Shown piece by piece: positions 1 to 8,672 of a DNA stretch of 64,000 nucleotides. The notes beneath the pieces were generated by a model that saw only the letters and a program-made list of their open reading frames with translations, was not told the origin of the DNA and made no database searches. Both the position numbers and the translations under genes were made by a program. Each line of letters begins with the position of its first letter. Position 1 is the first letter of the stretch. The DNA comes from Microthrixaceae bacterium (GTDB taxonomy: Bacteria; Actinomycetota; Acidimicrobiia; Acidimicrobiales; DATDAH01), in NCBI GenBank assembly GCA_020637195.1, contig JACJWK010000009.1, forward strand, positions 1 through 64,000, in the 5' to 3' direction.

Positions 1-542
1 CCGACGTCGACACCGACCAGATCATCCCCAGCGACTGGCTCAAGCGGGTCGAGCGGACCGGCTTCGGCGCCGGCCTGTTCTCGGAGTGGCGCGACGACCG
101 CGACTTCGTCATGAACCAGCCGCAGTACGCCGGCGCCTCGATCCTCGTGGGCGGCCCCAACTTCGGCACGGGCTCGTCCCGCGAGCACGCCGTGTGGGCG
201 ATCATGGACTACGGGTTCCAGGCGGTGATCTCGCCCCGGTTCGCCGACATCTTCCGCAACAACTGCACCAAGAACGGACTCGTGCCGGTGCAGGTGGACG
301 AGGCCACCGGGCGCCGGCTGCTCGAGGCGGTCGAGGCCGACCCGACGCTGGAGATCACCGTCGACGTCGAGCGCCGCACCGTCTCGGCGCCGGCCGCGGG
401 CATCGAGACCACCTTCCCGCTCGACGACAGCACGCGCGAGCGCTTCCTCCAGGGCCTCGACGACATCGACCTCACCCTCCAGCGCGCCCACCACATCGAC
501 GCCCACGAGTCCGGCCGCCCGAGCCACCTCCCCCGCGCCTGA
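1..542 (+). CDS. leuD: 3-isopropylmalate dehydratase small subunit (5' end outside window)
   Basis: Small (swivel) subunit of isopropylmalate isomerase, which with LeuC converts 2-isopropylmalate to 3-isopropylmalate in leucine synthesis. The reading frame enters the window at base 3 and opens with DVDTDQIIPSDWLKR, the conserved N-terminal LeuD motif, so only a few residues are missing. The signature GPNFGTGSSREHAVWAI follows (positions 153-203), with Thr where many homologues have Cys. The C-terminus ends QRAHHIDAHESGRPSHLPRA, close to family length. LeuC should lie just upstream, outside the window. Downstream is a 97-bp tandem palindromic repeat rather than another leu gene; leuA is 6 kb away on the other strand. 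Identification is secure; the exact start cannot be seen. Confidence 0.93.
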   Translation, partial: DVDTDQIIPSDWLKRVERTGFGAGLFSEWRDDRDFVMNQPQYAGASILVGGPNFGTGSSREHAVWAIMDYGFQAVISPRFADIFRNNCTKNGLVPVQVDEATGRRLLEAVEADPTLEITVDVERRTVSAPAAGIETTFPLDDSTRERFLQGLDDIDLTLQRAHHIDAHESGRPSHLPRA

Positions 543-563
543 CGGCCTCCCCGGCGCCCCGCC

Positions 564-826
564 GTTCTGTGCACAGAACTCGCGCCGCCACCGCGCGGAT
601 CCTGTACACAGAACGAGTCGGCCCCGCCTGACCGAGACTCCGGCCCGCACCCCACCCCCCGTTCTGTGCACAGAACCCGCGCCGCCACCGCGCGGATCCT
701 GTACACAGAACGAGTCGGCCCCGCCTGACCGAGACTCCGGCCGGCACCCCACCCCCCGTTCTGTGCACAGAACCCGCGCCGCCACCGCGCGGATCCTGTA
801 CACAGAACGAGTTGGCCCCGCCTGAT
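564..826. repeat. 97-bp tandem repeat with palindromic ends (about 2.7 copies)
   Basis: Copies start at 564, 661 and 758 and are nearly identical; the third is cut short near 826. Each begins with the 16-bp perfect palindrome GTTCTGTGCACAGAAC. About 24 bases later comes CTGTACACAGAAC, which can pair with the start of the unit with one mismatch. In copies 2 and 3 an inner stem CCGCGC/GCGCGG with loop CGCCACC lies between, so each unit can fold as a nested hairpin. Each unit ends in CAGAACGAG, the same right end as other intergenic palindromes in the window. The array fills the 343-bp gap between leuD and the amine oxidase gene, where no gene is seen. Confidence 0.9.
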
Positions 827-885
827 CGGGCCGTCGCGCCGGCGGGAGACGGGGTGACCGGGGCCGGGGGTCGTAACCTCGGGGC

Positions 886-2229
886 GTGGACGCCGACGTC
901 GTGGTCGTGGGGGCGGGGGTGGCGGGCCTCGTCGCCGCCCGCCGCGTCCAGGAGGCCGGGCGCTCGGTGCTGGTGGTCGAGGCGCGCCACCGGGTCGGGG
1001 GGCGCACCCTGAACGACGAGGTCGGCGGCGTCTCGGTCGAGATCGGCGGGCAGTGGGTCGGGCCCGGCCAGGACCGCATCAACGCCCTGGTCGCCGAGCT
1101 CGGCCTCGTCACCCACCCCACCTACGACGAGGGCGCCACGGTCTTCGAGCTCGGCGGCGCCCGCAAGCGCTCGAAGGGCGACAACCCGCCGCTCAGCCCG
1201 ATCGCCCTCGCCGAGCTGCTCCGGGCGCAGCGCCAGGTCGACAAGTGGCGCGACACCATCCCCCTCGACGCGCCGTGGGACGCCCCCGACGCCGACCGGC
1301 TCGACGAGCAGACCTTCGCCAGCTGGATCCGCCGCACCGTGAGGAGCCACGACGCCCGGGCCTTCTACGAGATCGTGTGCCAGGCGGTCTTCGCCACCGA
1401 GCCCGCCAACCTCTCGCTCCTGCACGCGCTCTTCTACCTCCAGTCGGGGCAGGGCCTCGAGCGCCTCATCGGCACCTCCGGCGGCGCCCAGCAGGACCGC
1501 GTCGTGGGCGGCACCGTGCTGGTCAGCCAGCAGCTCGCCGCCGGGCTCGGCGACGCCGTGCGCCTCGGCGAGCCCGTGCGCGGGATCGACCACGGCGCCG
1601 ACGGCGTCACCGTCCGCACCGACGCCGGCGAGCACCGGGCCCACCGGGCCGTGGTGGCGATCCCCCCGACGTTGGCCGGCCGCATCGTCTTCGCGCCGGC
1701 CCTGCCCGCCGAGCGCGACCTGCTCACCCAGCGACTCCCTCACGGCTACGTCATCAAGGCCATGCTCAGCTACGACCGGCCCTTCTGGCGCGACGCCGGG
1801 CTGAGCGGCCAGGCCGCGTCGGACGAGGGGCCCGTGGCCGTCACCTTCGACAACTCGCAACCGCACGACGACACCGGGATCCTCCTCGGGTTCTTCGAGG
1901 GCCGCCACGGCGTCGAGTGGGGCCGGCGCTCCCCCACCGCGCGGCGGGCCGCGTTCGTGGACTGCGCGGTGCGCTACTTCGGGCCCGAGGCCGCCCACCC
2001 GACGGACTACGTCGAGCGGGACTGGGCCGCCGAGGAGTGGACCCGTGGGTGCTACGGCGCCCACTGCCCGCCCGGTGTGTGGACCCAGTTCGGCAAGGCC
2101 CTGCGCCTGCCCGTCGGGCCGATCCACTGGGCCGGCACCGAGACCGCCACCGAGTGGGCGGGCTACCTCGACGGCGCGGTCGAGTCCGGCGAGCGGGCCG
2201 CCCGCGAGGTCCTCGACGCGCTCTCGTAG
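886..2229 (+). CDS. flavin-dependent amine oxidase (monoamine oxidase-like)
   Basis: Predicted FAD enzyme oxidising amines to imines or aldehydes with release of peroxide; substrate unknown. The 447-residue product has the dinucleotide-binding GAGVAGL at residues 9-15, an acidic Glu at 32 ending the second Rossmann strand, GGRT at 38-41 and the C-terminal FAD motif GTETATEWAGYLDGAVESG from residue 417, all typical of the MAO/amine oxidase family at full length. The GTG start is preceded exactly 6 nt upstream by TAACCT (874-879), so the mRNA is probably leaderless. It stands alone between the tandem repeat and a lipoprotein gene. Plant-type polyamine oxidases or putrescine oxidases are the closest alternatives within the same family. 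Confidence 0.85.
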   Translation: MDADVVVVGAGVAGLVAARRVQEAGRSVLVVEARHRVGGRTLNDEVGGVSVEIGGQWVGPGQDRINALVAELGLVTHPTYDEGATVFELGGARKRSKGDNPPLSPIALAELLRAQRQVDKWRDTIPLDAPWDAPDADRLDEQTFASWIRRTVRSHDARAFYEIVCQAVFATEPANLSLLHALFYLQSGQGLERLIGTSGGAQQDRVVGGTVLVSQQLAAGLGDAVRLGEPVRGIDHGADGVTVRTDAGEHRAHRAVVAIPPTLAGRIVFAPALPAERDLLTQRLPHGYVIKAMLSYDRPFWRDAGLSGQAASDEGPVAVTFDNSQPHDDTGILLGFFEGRHGVEWGRRSPTARRAAFVDCAVRYFGPEAAHPTDYVERDWAAEEWTRGCYGAHCPPGVWTQFGKALRLPVGPIHWAGTETATEWAGYLDGAVESGERAAREVLDALS

Positions 2230-2350
2230 CCCCTCGCCCCTCTGGGCGCCCGCGGCCGGCGGGCGATGCTCCACCGATTCCTCGGCGACCACGGGAACCA
2301 GGGAGGCGCGGCGCCTCGTCGTAGGTGTGACCGACGACACGGAGGCCTCC

Positions 2351-4390
2351 ATGCGCCGCCCCCTCCTCACCCTGCTGTCCACCGCGAGTGCCGTGCTCCT
2401 GTCGGCCGCCGCCTGCTCGTCGGGCGACGGCGTCGAGCGGGCCCGCCTCGACACCGGCGGCGACGTCGAGCTGGTCGCCGCCCTGCAACCGGTGGACGAC
2501 TGCGGGGAGCTCCTGGACGCGATCCAGGAGGCCGCGCTGGAACGGGTGGGCCCCTACGGCTTCGACGGCGGCCTCGCCTTCACCGTCGGCGACGAGTTCG
2601 CGGGCGCCGAGATCGCCGGCGATGCCAGGTCCTCCGCCCCGACCGCCTCCGCCGCGATCCCCGCTCAGACGACCCCGACCACCGCCGCCGACGTCTCCGG
2701 CACCAACGTGCAGGAGGAGGGGATCGACGAGCCCGACCTGGTGAAGGCCGACGCCGAGCGGCTGCTCGTCGTGGCGGGCGGCGAGCTGCGCTGGATCGAC
2801 GTCACCGGCCCCGAGCCGGTGGAGGCGGGCTCGGTGGTCCTGCCCGAGGGCTTCGCGCAGCAGCTCCTCGTGGCCGGCGACCGGGCGCTGGTCCTGAGCT
2901 CCGGCTCCGGCGGCGGCCCGATGCCCCTCGAGGGCGACGTCGTGGCCGACTCGGGGATCTCGGCCGAGCCGACCGCCACGGCCATCGCCCAGGTCGACGT
3001 CAGCGCACCGGACGCGCTCGCGGTGATCGACACCCTCGAGGTGGAGGGGTCGATCCTCGACGCCCGCATGGTGGGAGACACCGCCCGGGTGGTGGTCACC
3101 TCGGCGCCCGACCAGCTCGCCTTCGTGTACCCGAGCCGGCCCAGCCCGGAGGCCGAGGCGCTGGCCGAGGCCACCAACCGGGAGGTGATCGAGGGCTCCG
3201 CCGTCGAGGACTGGCTGCCGTCGTACCGCCGCATCACCGACCCGCCCGGCAGCGACGAGGCGGTCGTGGACGAGGGGCCGCTCGTGGCGTGCGACGCCAT
3301 GGCGCTGCCCACCGAGTTCTCCGGCTTCGGCACCCTGTCGGTGCTGACCTTCGACGTGCCCGACGAGCTCGGCACCGGCGACGCCACCGGCGTGCTCGCC
3401 GACGGACAGCACGTGTACGCGTCGGCCGACCACCTCTACGTGGCCACCACGGCGTACCCCGAAGCGCCCGAGGCCGACCCCGAGCAGGACTTCACGCCGC
3501 TGCCCCCGGCGCCCGAGACCGCGATCCACCGGTTCGCCACCGACAGCGCCGGCCCCGCGTCGTACGAGGTGTCGGGCCGGGTGCGGGGCCGCCTGCTCGA
3601 CCAGTTCTCGATGTCGGAGGCGGCGGGCCCCGACGGCGCGACCCTGCTGCGGGTGGCGACCACCGACGACCTCACCCAGGAGAGCTACGTCACCGTCCTC
3701 GGTGACGGCGACGGCGAGCTGGGCGAGATCGGCCAGGTGGGCGGGCTCGGCGAGGGCGAGGAGATCTACTCGGTCCGCTTCCTCGGCGACATGGGCTACG
3801 TCGTCACCTTCCGCCAGACCGACCCCCTGTACACGGTCGACCTGAGCGACCCGGCCGACCCCACGGTCGTGGGCGAGCTCGAGCTGCTCGGCTACTCCGC
3901 CTACCTGCACCCGCTGGGCGGCGACCTGCTGCTCGGCGTGGGCCAGGACGCCACCGCCTCCGGTCGCACCACCGGCACGCAGCTCTCGCTGTTCGACGTG
4001 TCCGACCCCGCCCGGCCCGAACGGCTCCAGCAGGTGGCGATCCCCGGGGCGACCTCGGCCGCCGAGTACGACCACCACGCGTTCCTCTCCTGGCCCGACA
4101 CCGGCCTGGTCGTCCTGCCCGTGCAGTCCTACGGGGGAGGGTGCATCGGCCCGACCGACGAGATCGTGCCCTGCGAGGACGAGTTCACGCTCGGGCCCTT
4201 CACGGGTGCCGTCGGCTTCCACGTGACCACCGACGGCATCGACGAGGTGGGCCGTGTCGTCCACGACGACGGCAGCGTGCTCGCCCGGTCGGTGGTCGTG
4301 GGCGACACCCTGTACACCGTGTCCGACACCAGCCTCGTGGCGAGCGACCTGACCACGCTGGCCCCGCAGGCCACCCTCGACCTGGCGTAG
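2351..4390 (+). CDS. secreted lipoprotein with beta-propeller domain
   Basis: A 679-residue exported protein of the beta-propeller family PF09826, described as distantly related to WD40 proteins. The start ATG is chosen because GGAGG lies at 2341-2345 and the N-terminus is a classic lipoprotein signal: basic MRRP, a hydrophobic stretch, then SAAAC with Cys22 as the likely lipidated residue. The frame stays open upstream into the amine oxidase gene but without a signal peptide. The conserved stretch NVQEEGIDEPDLVKAD near residue 120 and repeated blocks around LGDMGYVVTFRQTDPLYTVDL are family hallmarks. Molecular role unknown; probably an extracytoplasmic scaffold. It follows the amine oxidase on the same strand after 121 bp and ends before a C-rich stretch and a palindrome. 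Confidence 0.8.
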   Translation: MRRPLLTLLSTASAVLLSAAACSSGDGVERARLDTGGDVELVAALQPVDDCGELLDAIQEAALERVGPYGFDGGLAFTVGDEFAGAEIAGDARSSAPTASAAIPAQTTPTTAADVSGTNVQEEGIDEPDLVKADAERLLVVAGGELRWIDVTGPEPVEAGSVVLPEGFAQQLLVAGDRALVLSSGSGGGPMPLEGDVVADSGISAEPTATAIAQVDVSAPDALAVIDTLEVEGSILDARMVGDTARVVVTSAPDQLAFVYPSRPSPEAEALAEATNREVIEGSAVEDWLPSYRRITDPPGSDEAVVDEGPLVACDAMALPTEFSGFGTLSVLTFDVPDELGTGDATGVLADGQHVYASADHLYVATTAYPEAPEADPEQDFTPLPPAPETAIHRFATDSAGPASYEVSGRVRGRLLDQFSMSEAAGPDGATLLRVATTDDLTQESYVTVLGDGDGELGEIGQVGGLGEGEEIYSVRFLGDMGYVVTFRQTDPLYTVDLSDPADPTVVGELELLGYSAYLHPLGGDLLLGVGQDATASGRTTGTQLSLFDVSDPARPERLQQVAIPGATSAAEYDHHAFLSWPDTGLVVLPVQSYGGGCIGPTDEIVPCEDEFTLGPFTGAVGFHVTTDGIDEVGRVVHDDGSVLARSVVVGDTLYTVSDTSLVASDLTTLAPQATLDLA

Positions 4391-4450
4391 GCCGTCGCCC
4401 CCTCCCGTCGCCCCCTCCCGTCGCCCCCTCCCCACACCCCCTCCCCACAC
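4391..4450. repeat. C-rich short tandem repeats
   Basis: Immediately after the lipoprotein stop codon the sequence consists of about three copies of CCGTCGCCCCCTC followed by two of CCCACACCCCCTC. It encodes nothing recognisable and looks like slippage-generated low-complexity DNA. Confidence 0.7.
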
Positions 4451-4455
4451 CGTCC

Positions 4456-4505
4456 GTTCTGGGTACTCCCCCGTGTCGCAGGCGTACCAGGGGAGTACCC
4501 AGAAC
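4456..4505. terminator. intergenic palindrome, GTTCTGGGTACT family
   Basis: Perfect 16-bp inverted repeat GTTCTGGGTACTCCCC (4456-4471) and GGGGAGTACCCAGAAC (4490-4505) with an 18-nt loop, followed by GAGGGG. It lies 3' of the lipoprotein gene and 5' of the next gene on the same strand. There is no U-tract, so terminator function is inferred from position and stem strength. Arm ends match palindromes near 17.2-17.4 kb and 30.2 kb. Confidence 0.6.
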
Positions 4506-4595
4506 GAGGGGTCCCGTGCCGGCCGACGCCGCCCGAGGTGATCCGGTCGGCGGCCCGACCGGACGGATCGGGCGTCGAGCGGGCAGGGTGGAGGG

Positions 4596-6110
4596 ATGGC
4601 CGACCAGCACGTCCTCGTCACCGGGGCCAGCGGTTACATCGGCGGGCGCCTCGTCCCCGCGCTGCTCGCCGCCGGCCACCGGGTGCGCTGCCTGGCCCGC
4701 ACGCCGTCCAAGCTCGATGACGTGGCCTGGCGCGACCGGGTCGAGGTGGTCGCCGGCGACGTGACCGACCCGGGCGCGGTGCGGGCCGCGCTCGAGGGGA
4801 TCGACGCCGCCTACTACCTCGTCCACTCGATGGGCGGCACCGCCGACTTCGCGACGCAGGACCGGCGAGCGGCCGAGGCCTTCCGCGACGCCGCCGCCGA
4901 CGCCGACGTCGGCCGGATCGTGTACCTCGGCGGTCTCGGCGATGACGAGCCCGGGCTGTCGTCGCACCTCGACAGCCGCCACGAGGTCGGCCGCCTGCTC
5001 GCCGACGGTCCGGTCCCCGTCACCGAGCTGCGGGCGGCGGTGATCATCGGCTCGGGGTCGGCGTCGTTCGAGATGCTCCGCAACCTGGTCGAGGTGCTCC
5101 CGGCGATGGTGACCCCCAAGTGGGTGCACACCCGCTGCCAGCCCATCGCCATCCGCGACATGCTCCACTACCTCGTCGCCGCGATCGACGAGCCCGACGC
5201 CGCGGGCCGGGTGCTGGAGGTCGGCGGCCCCGACGTCCTGACCTACCTCGACATGATGCGGGTCTACGCCGAGCTCGCCGGGCTGCGCCGGCGCCTCGTG
5301 GTCCCGGTCCCGGTCCTGACGCCGAGGCTCTCGTCCCTGTGGGTGGGTCTGGTCACGCCCCTGCCGAGCGGGCTGGCCCGCCCCCTCGTCGAGAGCCTCA
5401 GCGCCGAGGTCGTCGTCCGCGACCACGCGGTCGACGAGGTGCTCCCCCACGCGTGCCTGGCCTTCCGGGACGCGGTGGCCCTCGCCCTCCAGCGGGTCGA
5501 GGATCTCGAGGTGTCCACCCGCTGGTCGGGGGCCGACCTGCCGGGGCGCTCCCCGGCCGACCCCCTGCCGTCCGACCCCGAGTGGGCGGGCGGGACCATG
5601 CTGGCCGACGTGCAGGAGGCGTGGTCGCCGGCGCCCCCCGAGGCCGTGTTCGCCACGGTGCGCGGGATCGGCGGCGGCCGGGGCTGGTACGTCGCCAACT
5701 GGCTGTGGGCCCTGCGGGGCTGGCTCGACATCCTCGTCGGCGGGATCGGGCTGCGCCGTGGCCGCCGCCATCCCGACGACCTGCGGGTCGGCGACGCGCT
5801 CGACTTCTGGCGGGTGGAGGCCTACGAGCCACCGCGACTCCTGCGACTGCGGGCGGAGATGCGCCTGCCCGGCGAGGCGTGGCTCGAGTGGCGGGTGGTG
5901 CCCGACGACGAGTCGTCATCGACCGCGGGCGCCACGCTCCACCAACGGGCCCTGTTCCATCCCCGGGGGCTGTGGGGTCGCGCCTACTGGTACGCGGTGC
6001 TGCCCTTCCACGCCCTGATCTTCGGGCGCCTCTGCGACGCCCTGGCCGAGGCGGCGACCGCGAACCCGTCCTCGTCCCCGTCCCCGTCGAGGGCCATCTC
6101 GAGGCGATAG
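4596..6110 (+). CDS. NAD(P)-binding SDR-family protein with C-terminal DUF2867
   Basis: A 504-residue protein with two parts. Residues 1-about 300 form an atypical short-chain dehydrogenase/NmrA-like Rossmann domain with GASGYIGG at 10-17 and the run YYLVHSMGG. Residues from about 320 form the DUF2867 domain, containing RGWYVANWLWALRGWLD and WLEWRV. Homologues are annotated as SDR oxidoreductases, often without known substrate. The ATG has CAGGGT exactly 6 nt upstream, so the transcript may be leaderless. The last six residues and the TAG stop are encoded inside the left arm of the palindrome at 6096-6142. It converges on the hydrolase gene that ends at 6142. Confidence 0.8.
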   Translation: MADQHVLVTGASGYIGGRLVPALLAAGHRVRCLARTPSKLDDVAWRDRVEVVAGDVTDPGAVRAALEGIDAAYYLVHSMGGTADFATQDRRAAEAFRDAAADADVGRIVYLGGLGDDEPGLSSHLDSRHEVGRLLADGPVPVTELRAAVIIGSGSASFEMLRNLVEVLPAMVTPKWVHTRCQPIAIRDMLHYLVAAIDEPDAAGRVLEVGGPDVLTYLDMMRVYAELAGLRRRLVVPVPVLTPRLSSLWVGLVTPLPSGLARPLVESLSAEVVVRDHAVDEVLPHACLAFRDAVALALQRVEDLEVSTRWSGADLPGRSPADPLPSDPEWAGGTMLADVQEAWSPAPPEAVFATVRGIGGGRGWYVANWLWALRGWLDILVGGIGLRRGRRHPDDLRVGDALDFWRVEAYEPPRLLRLRAEMRLPGEAWLEWRVVPDDESSSTAGATLHQRALFHPRGLWGRAYWYAVLPFHALIFGRLCDALAEAATANPSSSPSPSRAISRR

Positions 6111-6142
6111 CGGTCGGGATCCGACCCCTATCGCCTCGAGAT
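6096..6142. terminator. palindrome between convergent genes, CGAGGCGAT family
   Basis: ATCTCGAGGCGATAG (6096-6110) pairs with CTATCGCCTCGAGAT (6128-6142); inside, GGTCGG pairs with CCGACC around a GAT loop, with one mismatch. The left arm contains the stop codon of the upstream + strand gene, and the right arm reaches the stop of the - strand gene. It is placed as a bidirectional terminator. The sequence closely matches the palindrome at 29609-29647. Confidence 0.65.
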
Positions 6143-6816
6143 CACGGGTTCTCGGCGAGCCGGGCCCGGACCCAGGCCGGGACCTCGTCGCGCAGGCGGG
6201 CGTCCGCCTCGAGCAGCAGGTGGCCGGCCCCCTCGCACACGCGCAGGTCGCCGCCGCCGCCGGCGTGCTCGGCCACCAGCTCGCTGCACGCCGGGGGCAG
6301 CAGCTCGTCGCGGTCGCCGTGGAACGCGAGCAGCGGGGCGGTGAGCGACGGGACCACCTCGCACCCCGCGGACTGCGTGGCGAAGGTGACCACGCCGGCG
6401 CAGAGGTCGCCGAGGGCCACCCCGGCCCGGACCGCCACGGCGCCGCCGAAGCTGTGGCCCCCGGTGACCGCCCGCCGGGCGCCCGACCGCGACGCCAGGT
6501 CGACGGCCGCCAGCAGGTCGTGGGTGCACCGGTCGAGGTCGTTGGGCCGGCGCCAGCCGACCCGCACCACGCCGACACCGCTGCCCGGCGCGGCCAGCTC
6601 GCTCCCCAGGAAGGGGTAGAGCCCGTCGGCCGGGCCGAGCAGGCCGCCCATGGCGCCGCCGCCCAGCACCACGACGGCCTCGGCGTCGCGGTCGCCGTGC
6701 CACAGCAGGGTCAGCAGCCCCTTCAGCGTGAAGATCTCGAGGTGGGCCAGGCCCGGGCCGACCGCGACGTCCTGGCGACCGATGGCCTCCAGCCCCTCCA
6801 GCGGTCCCCCGGGCAC
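6142..6816 (-). CDS. alpha/beta-hydrolase family protein
   Basis: A 224-residue predicted serine hydrolase. The nucleophile elbow GGHSFGG places Ser at residue 122. An oxyanion-type glycine run GGGAMGG lies near 52-58. The acid residue is probably in FHGDRDELLPP and the catalytic His in GAGHLLLE near the C-terminus, giving the complete triad order. Substrate is unknown; dienelactone-hydrolase-like or short-ester hydrolase are possible. The GTG start is preceded by TAGCCT with 6 nt between, indicating a leaderless mRNA. It lies downstream of leuA on the same strand, but a palindrome and its own promoter separate them. Confidence 0.75.
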   Translation of the reverse strand: MPGGPLEGLEAIGRQDVAVGPGLAHLEIFTLKGLLTLLWHGDRDAEAVVVLGGGAMGGLLGPADGLYPFLGSELAAPGSGVGVVRVGWRRPNDLDRCTHDLLAAVDLASRSGARRAVTGGHSFGGAVAVRAGVALGDLCAGVVTFATQSAGCEVVPSLTAPLLAFHGDRDELLPPACSELVAEHAGGGGDLRVCEGAGHLLLEADARLRDEVPAWVRARLAENP

Positions 6817-6840
6817 AGGGCGAGGCTACCCACGCGAACC

Positions 6841-6880
6841 GGCTCCCGATTCGACCGCCGGAGCGGTCGAATCGGGAGCC
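6841..6880. terminator. palindrome downstream of leuA, GGCTCCCGATT family
   Basis: Perfect 18-bp arms GGCTCCCGATTCGACCGC (6841-6858) and GCGGTCGAATCGGGAGCC (6863-6880) with loop CGGA. It lies 29 bp past the leuA stop and just before the promoter of the hydrolase gene. Flank AGAAG on the right and the GGCTCCCGATT core are shared with the 48-bp palindrome at 19901-19948. Probable leuA terminator. Confidence 0.6.
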
Positions 6881-6908
6881 AGAAGCCGGGCTCGTCGATC
6901 GCTGACGA

Positions 6909-8465
6909 TCAGGGGCCGACGACCCGCTCGCGCTGCTCGCCGCGCTCGCGGATGCGGACCACCTTGTTGACGGCGTTGAGGAAGGCCCGGGCCGACGCCT
7001 CGACCACGTCGGTGGACACGCCCCGGCCCGAGACGGTGACGCCGTCGGACTCGAGCTGGATGATCACGTCGCCGAGGGCGTCCACACCGCCGGTGACCGA
7101 CGAGACGTTGAAGTCGGTGAGGGTGCCGTCGACACCCGACGCCGCCTTGATGGCCTGGCAGGCGGCGTCGATCATCCCGTCGCCCTCGGCCGTGGCCTCG
7201 ACCTTGTCGCCGTCGCGGGTGAGCACGACGGTGGAGCTGGCGGGGCCGATGTTGCTGCCCCGGAACTCGATCGAGCTCAGCTCGAACACCCGGCCCACCG
7301 AGCCCCCGAGCTCCTCGGCGACGATGGCCTCGAGATCGGCGTCGGTCAGCTGGATCTTGCGGTCGGCCAGCTCCTTGAACCGGGCGAAGGCCGCGTTGAG
7401 GGCGTCGCCCTGGATGGTGATGCCCATCTTCTCCAGCGTGTCGGCGAAGGCGTGGCGACCCGAGTGCTTGCCCAGCACGATCTGGGTCTCGCCCTGGCCC
7501 ACCGAGGCGGGGTCCATGATCTCGTAGGTGCTGGCGTCCTCGAGCATGCCGTGCTGGTGGATGCCGGCCTCGTGGGCGAACGCGTTGCGACCCACGACGG
7601 CCTTGTTGTACTGGACCGGGTAGCCGGTGAGGCGGCTCACCAGGCGGCTGGTGCGGGCCAGCTCGTCGGCTCTGACGTTGGTGTCGAGCACCTCGCCGTC
7701 GACCGTGAAGAAGTCGGCGCGGGTGCGGATGGCCATGACGACCTCCTCGAGGGCGGCGTTGCCCGCCCGCTCGCCGATGCCGTTGACCGCCACCTCGACC
7801 TGGCGGGCGCCCGCCTTGACCGCCGCCAGCGAGTTGGCCACGGCCAGACCCAGGTCGTTGTGGCAGTGCGTGGAGATGACGTAGTCGCCGGGCACGACGT
7901 CGCGGATGCGGGCGAGGCGCGCCGCGTACTCCTCGGGGATGCCGTAGCCGACGGTGTCGGGGATGTTGAGGGTGGTGGCACCGCTGTCGACCGCGGCCCG
8001 GAGCACCTCGCACATGAAGTCGAAGTCCGAGCGGGAGGCGTCCTCGGGTGAGAACTCGACGTCGTCGGTGTACCGGCGGGCGTGGGCCACGGCGGCGGCG
8101 GCTTCGGCCGTCACCTGCTCCGGCGTCATCTTGAGCTTGTGCTTCATGTGGGTCTCGCTCGTGGCGATGAACACGTGGATGCGGCTGCGCTCGGCGTGCT
8201 GCACCGCCTCCCAGCACCGGTCGATGTCGGCCCGCGCGGTGCGGGACAGCCCGGTGATCACCGGGCCCTTCACCGCTCGGGCGATGGCCTCGACCGCTTC
8301 GAAGTCGCCCTGGCTGGCGACCGGGAAGCCGGCCTCGATGTAGTCGACCCCGAGGCGCGCGAGCTGCTCGGCGATCTCGAGCTTCTCACCCGTGTCGAGC
8401 GAGATGCCGGGCGACTGCTCTCCGTCGCGCAGCGTGGTGTCGAAGATGATCACCTGGTCAGCCAT
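6909..8465 (-). CDS. leuA: 2-isopropylmalate synthase
   Basis: Catalyses condensation of 2-ketoisovalerate with acetyl-CoA, the first committed step of leucine synthesis. The 518-residue product has the DRE-TIM motif [13 protein letters not shown] at the N-terminus, the metal-binding [16 protein letters not shown], the [15 protein letters not shown] region and a C-terminal LeuA regulatory domain that normally binds leucine. Length fits the bacterial LeuA type 1 family. The ATG of MADQVIIFD is chosen; the frame extends far upstream but crosses the attenuator and a divergent gene. A leader peptide gene, hairpin and terminator at 8540-8671 show control by attenuation. It is separated by 6 kb from leuD. 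Confidence 0.95.
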   Translation of the reverse strand: MADQVIIFDTTLRDGEQSPGISLDTGEKLEIAEQLARLGVDYIEAGFPVASQGDFEAVEAIARAVKGPVITGLSRTARADIDRCWEAVQHAERSRIHVFIATSETHMKHKLKMTPEQVTAEAAAAVAHARRYTDDVEFSPEDASRSDFDFMCEVLRAAVDSGATTLNIPDTVGYGIPEEYAARLARIRDVVPGDYVISTHCHNDLGLAVANSLAAVKAGARQVEVAVNGIGERAGNAALEEVVMAIRTRADFFTVDGEVLDTNVRADELARTSRLVSRLTGYPVQYNKAVVGRNAFAHEAGIHQHGMLEDASTYEIMDPASVGQGETQIVLGKHSGRHAFADTLEKMGITIQGDALNAAFARFKELADRKIQLTDADLEAIVAEELGGSVGRVFELSSIEFRGSNIGPASSTVVLTRDGDKVEATAEGDGMIDAACQAIKAASGVDGTLTDFNVSSVTGGVDALGDVIIQLESDGVTVSGRGVSTDVVEASARAFLNAVNKVVRIRERGEQRERVVGP

Positions 8466-8539
8466 GGCGTTGGTTGCCTTTCGGGTTCGGGGTGTGCTTC
8501 GGGTCGGACGGTCGGGGGCGGCTCGGCGAACCGGGCCGG

Positions 8540-8577
8540 AAAAGCAAGAAACCCCCTGGCCCGGCGGGCACAGGAGG
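8540..8577 (-). terminator. leuA attenuator (intrinsic terminator)
   Basis: On the - strand CCTCCTG (8577-8571) pairs with CAGGGGG (8558-8552), extended by an inner stem GCCC/GGGC with a 3-nt loop. It is followed by a U-rich run TTTCTTGCTTTT ending at 8540. This hairpin plus U-tract lies between the leucine-rich leader ORF and leuA, the arrangement of a transcription attenuator. Confidence 0.85.
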
Positions 8578-8580
8578 TTC

Positions 8581-8608
8581 GGCGAGCACCGGTATGGGGG
8601 CGCTCGCC
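8581..8608 (-). promoter_or_regulatory. leuA leader hairpin upstream of the attenuator
   Basis: Directly after the leader stop codon, GGCGAGC (8608-8602) pairs with GCTCGCC (8587-8581). Its position between leader peptide and terminator suggests a pause or anti-terminator partner. The leader codons also contain CCTCCTG, identical to the 5' arm of the terminator stem, so alternative pairings are possible. Confidence 0.6.
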
Positions 8609-8671
8609 CTACATAAGCAGGAGGCTCGTCGTCGAGTTTGCGGTCAGGTGGCGGGGCTCCATAGCTCGCAT
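8609..8671 (-). CDS. leuL: leu operon leader peptide
   Basis: Twenty-codon ORF ending in three consecutive leucine codons CTC CTG CTT, then Met and TAG (peptide tail NSTTSLLLM). A second in-frame ATG at 8662 gives a 17-residue version starting MEPRH and fits the predicted transcription start better. Ribosome stalling at the Leu codons when charged leucyl-tRNA is scarce would govern the downstream attenuator and thus leuA. The Leu run, the terminator and leuA lie in the canonical order. Direct translation is not proven, but coincidence is unlikely. Confidence 0.85.
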   Translation of the reverse strand: MRAMEPRHLTANSTTSLLLM

Positions 8672-8672
8672 G

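Noticed and set aside
564..826. CRISPR array
   Set aside because: The 97-bp units are continuous and include the would-be spacers as part of the repeat; no cas genes are present.
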